Source: Cyclina sinensis (Eukaryota; Mollusca; Bivalvia; Venerida; Veneridae). Taken from it: a stretch of DNA of 64,000 nt. The number at the start of each line of letters is the position of its first letter. The first letter of the stretch is position 1. Both the position numbers and the translations under genes were made by a program. Below are positions 59,053 to 64,000 of this stretch, piece after piece. Location of the stretch: contig JAAONU010000019.1 in assembly GCA_012932295.1 (NCBI GenBank), forward strand, positions 17,369,908 through 17,433,907. Reading direction: 5' to 3'. The notes under the pieces were generated by a model. It saw nothing but the letters and a program-made list of their open reading frames with translations, did no database searches and was not told the origin of the DNA.

Positions 59053-61191
59053 ATGTTTATCTTTAACCTTTGGGTTTAGAAACACAATTCTTGGTCTAGT
59101 GACTGCTATGTTGTCTCCTTACTTTAAATTTACTTACACTCCAAATGTACACATAGTATATCAGATATATTGCAGCTCATGTTTAACACAATATGAAAAC
59201 CTATTTTTTTAATGCAAACCGTAACTTTTATGTATTTGACTCAAGACATTTTTAATTGCAATTAAATCACACTCCAGGACAAAAATTTAGCACACATAGC
59301 AATCTTCTTAACATACATGTATTACTTTTACATACCTTAAGAATTAATAACAGGCCTACATTCAAGAAACCATAACTCTCTTTCTTTAAACAATACTGAC
59401 AGACTAATACAAAGCCTAGGAAAGTTGAATTGTACTATTACAGTTCATGCAGATATTCTTACTTGTGATAATTAAAGCACTGCAAGCACTGGTGTACTCA
59501 CTGTTTCAGAGCCATGGCAGTGTCTTAATTTCCGTGTTATATCGTAACCACTTACACCTCTATCTATTAACAGTATAGTTCTAAATGTAAAAGAAAAGCA
59601 ACATTTTTTACAAGTCTATTTATCAGTGCTTAACCTGACACTGACCTCACAGAACTTATCAATCAATTGCGTAATAACTAAGAGTTTACAAATAGGATTT
59701 TTTTCGCAGTAAGCATCGGTCACCTATGAAAATACCTCCGCTATTCGCTTTCCTGCGACTTTTGGAACTACTTTGTATTGTGGGGTAGATAACTGGAACA
59801 GAAGCATTTTCAGGCCAGCAGCTTTCGATGTTACAGCATCAGAAAAGCATTAACACTGTATTCCCTGCAGTGAATACAAAAATGAATGGTAGACATATTT
59901 TTACCTCTGAGTTTCAGACATGCAGATTTATTGCAGCAAATGTTTAAAATGTATGGAAACATATTTTTATAATGCAAACCATAACTTTTTTCTGTTTTAC
60001 TTAAGAACTTATTGCCATTAAATCACACAGTACACAGATGTTGCACCCATAGCAGACAGACATTTTTCTTACAATTTATGGTTACCATAACTCTTTCCTT
60101 TAAACAATCCTGACAGTCAGAACAACTGAATAAGCTCAAGTTAGTTTGTTCAAGTAAGTTCATCCAGAGATTCTATATATCTTTATAAATTTTCACTTTT
60201 GCAGTTCCGACTGCAAACATCAGATTTATTGCAGCTCATGGTACACATAATTATATTTAAACTAATATTTTCATCACAAAAACCATAACTCTTACCTATA
60301 CATAATTTATTTTACTCAAGAAAATTAATTGCCATTAAATCATACATGACACAGTAAGATCTAGCCCATATAGCAGACAGACTGATCTTCCAACATACCG
60401 GTATTTTATATTATAAATATTAAAGCACTCTTTCCTAGAAACTTGCTAACATTCAGAACCCATAACTCTTGCCTTAAAGTCATACTGACAGAAGACAGCT
60501 GTATAGGCTAGAAAGTAAAATTATACTACTTAGTTCAGCCAGATATTCTATCTTGTTTTCAAAAGAAATGATAGACATATTTTAAACCACACTACAGATA
60601 CCCATTAGATTTATTGCAGCTAATGTTTACTTAGCACAAACCATAACTCACACACTGGGTATTTTACTCAAGACAACTAAATGAGGACAAATTTTTACAT
60701 ACTTTAACTTTTTGCTAGAAACATGCTTACATTCAGAACCCCATAACTCTTTCCTTTAAACAATGCCAGAAAGTTAAACTGCACAACTGATGTTCATCCA
60801 GACATTCTATCCTGATGGATTTTAACCCTTGAGTTTCAGACTGGCAACACATACGCATCAGATTTAATGCAGTTTAACATACATGGGAACTTATTTTCAT
60901 ACCCAAAACCATATTTCTGGCATACAAACTAATCAGACAGTATGTTTCACTGTACTGAAGTACTGATCCCTATTTGTTATAAAAGACCACACCTTTATCT
61001 TCTTGACCTTCTCCAAGACCAGAAGACAAAAGTTCATTACAGTAAACCTTTGCAATTACACTTTGAATGATAGAACATTTTAACGTTCCTGTAAAATACA
61101 TGATTCTGTTAAATTACCATAACTCTTACTATCAAATAATGAATAGACAACCTATTTGATCAAGGGAAATAGGTTATCCATGGGACATAAA

Positions 61192-61395
61192 AGTGACTCC
61201 CCCCACTGACTCATCCACTTAAACATCTGACTTTCAGATGAGAAATTAAACTGAGGTCCCTAGTATAAGTGCTATACACTAAGCATGTAAAAAAAACAAA
61301 AACCAGAAGTGGCACTGGAATAGGAGGGTTACTGTATCTTACATTATTCCACACAGTCTGCTTTTCAAGGAACATATGCATATGGGAAACTGAGA
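61192..61395 (+). mobile_element. RUDI-like SINE, copy 4, 5'-truncated and diverged
   Basis: It lacks the tRNA head. It keeps the body blocks acatctgactttcagatgag, ttaaactgaggtccc, gctatacactaagcatg, ggcactggaataggagggtt and a tail fragment, catatggga, in the same order as the full copy at 47964. Confidence 0.7.
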
Positions 61396-61616
61396 ATCAA
61401 CTGACACTTTTCTGGTGTACAGAAACCATAACTCTTTCCAACTGACAAAAAATAACTATTCATGAACATATCTTAATGAATCTAATGATGAATTAATTAT
61501 TAGAAGATGTAATTTACTAAAACTGTTAAAGAATATCAAAATACATGAGTTTGTTATCAGCAGAATATTACAAATGTCTCTAGTCAATTTTGTTAAGCTT
61601 TTCATTATCTGACTAA

Positions 61617-61832
61617 GACAGGCAGTGGTCGAGAGGGTAGACTACTGAACTTTCCATCCAGAGGTTGCTGGTTCAAATCCGACCTGGGAAGAGAGTCTAC
61701 TGTGGCTTTCCATATTCCTCACTTTCAGCACAAGTACTGGTTTGAACCCAGCGGGCAGTCATCAAGAGGGATAATATAAGTTGCAAGAACTTGCTTCCCA
61801 ATCTATGCTAAATAAATCAGTGTAAATTAAAC
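61617..61832 (+). mobile_element. Different tRNA-derived SINE
   Basis: The head (61620-61690) has A box TGGTCGAGAGGG and B box GGTTCAAATCC. A plausible anticodon loop CTTTCCA is present, but the T-stem is mispaired, so it is not a working tRNA. The tail gcaagaacttgcttcccaat and aataaatcagtgtaaattaa is typical of SINE 3' ends. Confidence 0.65.
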
Positions 61833-61910
61833 CTGACTTTCCCATCAAACCCTTATACAAAATTTAGACAAAAAAAACTGACTTGAAGATTTACAATTGG
61901 CAAGTCTTAG

Positions 61911-62025
61911 TGTGCAAGAAAAGGGGATATGCAAGCAATGCAAGGGGAGAAGGGAATGTGCAAGCAGTACAAGTAATGCAAGGGTGAGTGAAGGTGCAAG
62001 CAGTGCAAGGGGAAGGTGAGGTCTA
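61911..62025 (+). repeat. Short gtgcaagcagtgcaagg minisatellite
   Basis: Three to four diverged units of about 33 bp (tgcaagcaatgcaaggggag, tgcaagcagtacaag, tgcaagcagtgcaaggggaa) form a purine-rich stretch. Confidence 0.7.
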
Positions 62026-62239
62026 AGACTTTACCTTTCGAAAGCTACAAGTCAATTACTTATGAAATTAACAACTAAAGCCCCAGTTAATGATATGAAG
62101 CATAACTGAAGATTTAGAGGCTAAACCATTTCTTTAAAAAGATAACCTTTAATAGAAGATTTTGTACCAGGCCAAAGCAGTCTGTAACAAACTCTTAGCA
62201 TACCAGTTAATAATAAACCTGAAGAATTTTCATAGAAGC

Positions 62240-63930
62240 CCAGTCAGACCTTAAACTCCTAACATACCAGGTCAGGATAAGAATCTTAAGATTCTGTGAT
62301 TAAGATTCTGTGACAAGCCAAACCAGTCTTTAAATAAATGAACTCTTAGTATACTTAGAAGTTTATAATTTTAAGCTAAAATGTTTCTTAGCAGCCAACA
62401 CAGTCCATCGAAGTTAACAGTCAAGTTTATGATGTGAACCAAACAGAAATTTTTGTCAGTCACCTAAATCTGCATATCATTTCTGAACAGAAATACTGCC
62501 CAAGAGTCCCCTTAACCTGCCTTTCTGAAACTAACCCTAAGTTTTGGTCAGAAATACTGCCAAATAGTCTGTAAAATAAAACATCTACTAACTTACGCGC
62601 CAGGAACTTAACCTTTGTTTTCCATGGAGACAAGATGCTAAAGTCTTTATATACAAATTAACCGGACTAAACTTAATTCTGAGACAAGTTGTCACTTTGA
62701 CCTTTGCATAAATTACATAAACCTCTAAAATTATGAACTAAGAATAGCCCTTGTTTTGTTTTTTGTAAGAAACCCATTTCCTTAATATCAATCACCTACA
62801 TGAGTCTATCTGAAACTTAACTAGTTTAGATAGAATTGTTACCGAATGGGTTGAACCTAGCTCATTAACTCACCCATCTGAAACCTAACCAAATCATTAA
62901 TGGAATCTAGATGTTGAACAGTTCTTTCATAAATCACCTTATACTGCCTATCTGGAACTAAAGATTAGTGAATGTCAGAGAGATGTTGCCAAATTGACCT
63001 TAACATGAATCTCTTAAACTGGGCAATCTGAGCTGCTTTAAAAAAGGTCCTTTTTTATTTTTATCTACCTTAACAGTATCATTATCTTGGATTCATTGTT
63101 TGGTCAGAAATGCTACCAAACACTCCTTAATGGAAATCACTTCTTATCTGTATCTAAAACATAACAATGAAACTTTACCTAGATTTTGTCAGAAATACTG
63201 CCAAAGAGTCTGTAACACAGATCACCTACCTATAATCTATGTGCCTTAAATAAGAACTTAGCCTTACTTTTTGATGGAATCATTTAGATGATTGGTCATA
63301 CATTGTACACGTCAACTTCACCTATGAAACCAAGACACTGACTTTTACAATAGATCCCTGAACCTGTATTTAATCTTCGTCTGTCTGATACTTTACCTAA
63401 GTTTCTGATAGAACACAGTGCCTTTATAAGAATCACATGAATCAGTCTATCTGATACTTTACCTTAGTTCTTACAGAAACACAAAGTCCTTTATAAGAAT
63501 CACTTAACCAGTCTGTTAACTTTAATTACCTAAGTTTCTAATAGCACACAATGCCTTTATAAGAATTCCTTAACCAGTTTGACACTTTACCTAAGCTTCT
63601 TATAGAAACACAATGCCCTTATAAGAATCCTTTAAATCTGTATATCTCACATTTTACCTAAGTTTCTTTAAGAAACACTAAGCCTTTATAAGAATCACTT
63701 AACCAGTCTATCTGACACTTTATCTGAGTTTCTTATACAAACACTAAGCCTTTATAAAAATCACTTAACCAGTCTATCTGACACTTTACCAAAGTTTCTT
63801 ATAGAAACACTAAGCATTTATAAGAATCACTTAACCAGTCTATCTGATACTTTACCTAAGTTTCTCATAGAAACACAAAATCCTTATAAGAATCCCTCAA
63901 ATCAGTCTATCTTAACTTCCTTATCTGAAT
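62240..63930. repeat. 66-bp satellite array with homogenised right end
   Basis: From about 63380 to 63920, eight units of 66 bp (one is 61) repeat cagtctatctgacactttac, ctaagtttcttatagaaaca, ctaagcctttataagaatca. Between 62240 and 63380 more diverged and longer variants (atactgccaaagagtc, cacctac) are recognisable. Similarity rises toward the right edge of the window. No coding sequence was found. Confidence 0.85.
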
Positions 63931-64000
63931 AACTCAAATCATTATCCATAATGAACTGCTAAACAGTTGTTAATTAAAATCACTTCACTATGCCTAAATG

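Larger units (their letters stand above)
57590..61450. repeat. Degenerate long-period repeat array
   Basis: Two motif groups alternate through the region. One is AACCATAACTCTTACCTA with attttactcaagacaa, near 58250, 59218, 59988, 60290 and 60640. The other is ACCATAACTCTTTCCTTTAAAC with acatgccta.attcagaa, near 58027, 59365, 60086, 60465 and 60745. Spacing is about 280-380 bp where the copies are complete. Blocks such as gcagatttattgcagctaatgttta recur between them. No gene was seen apart from the candidate at 57711 and SINE fragments. Confidence 0.6.

Overview
This is an AT-rich, intron-rich animal nuclear window with little coding sequence. A bivalve mollusc is the most likely source. This is an inference from the mixture of repeats: a tRNA-headed SINE resembling the molluscan RUDI type, a pearl/Helitron-like element with a 166-bp satellite array, tRNA-like transposons, and old universal stress protein (USP) duplications. 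No prokaryotic features are present, and most open frames of 60-100 codons are chance frames.

Coding content. The best gene is a five-exon USP on the minus strand (8313-11579). It has consistent splice phases, a 12-nt microexon and a predicted product of 164 residues with the ATP-binding USP signature. Two decayed USP relics lie at 32604-33940 and 35603-35709, and both keep the 107-nt fourth exon. An unrecognised plus-strand gene has phase-matched exons at 28718-28854 and 29477-29751, perhaps with a 5' non-coding exon ending at 25755. A second unrecognised gene on the minus strand has candidate exons between 50056 and 51081. A possible exon lies at 57711-57974.

Layout. 1-2.8 kb: a 139-bp tandem repeat and unannotated DNA. 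2.8-6.3 kb and 17.8-23.6 kb: two diverged copies of one segment, the second split by a LINE. 8.3-13.1 kb and 32.6-35.3 kb: two copies of the USP segment, the first intact and the second dead. 20.0-22.2 kb and 23.9-24.6 kb: remnants of two different non-LTR retrotransposons. 26.9-28.65 kb: a four-deep nest, in which a TIR element holds a SINE, which holds a miniature LTR retrotransposon (TRIM), whose 5' LTR holds another 611-bp insert. 36.8-38.9 kb and 40.5-43.1 kb: another duplicated pair. 43.86-44.0 kb: a palindromic repeat. 48-54.5 kb: a SINE, tandem repeats, the pearl-like element and a second TIR element. 55.9-56.4 kb: a third TIR element. 57.5-64 kb: long-period degenerate arrays, two or three SINEs and a 66-bp satellite running to the window edge.

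The most unusual object is the TRIM at 27264-28274. Its 145-bp LTRs contain a complete 72-nt tRNA-like sequence. Its primer binding site matches the tRNA-Lys(CTT) 3' end, it has a polypurine tract, and it sits in the SINE between 4-bp target duplications. This resembles the way plant Cassandra elements carry 5S rRNA in their LTRs, but with a tRNA-like body close to the presumed primer tRNA. A separate TIR element family in the window also carries a tRNA-like core.
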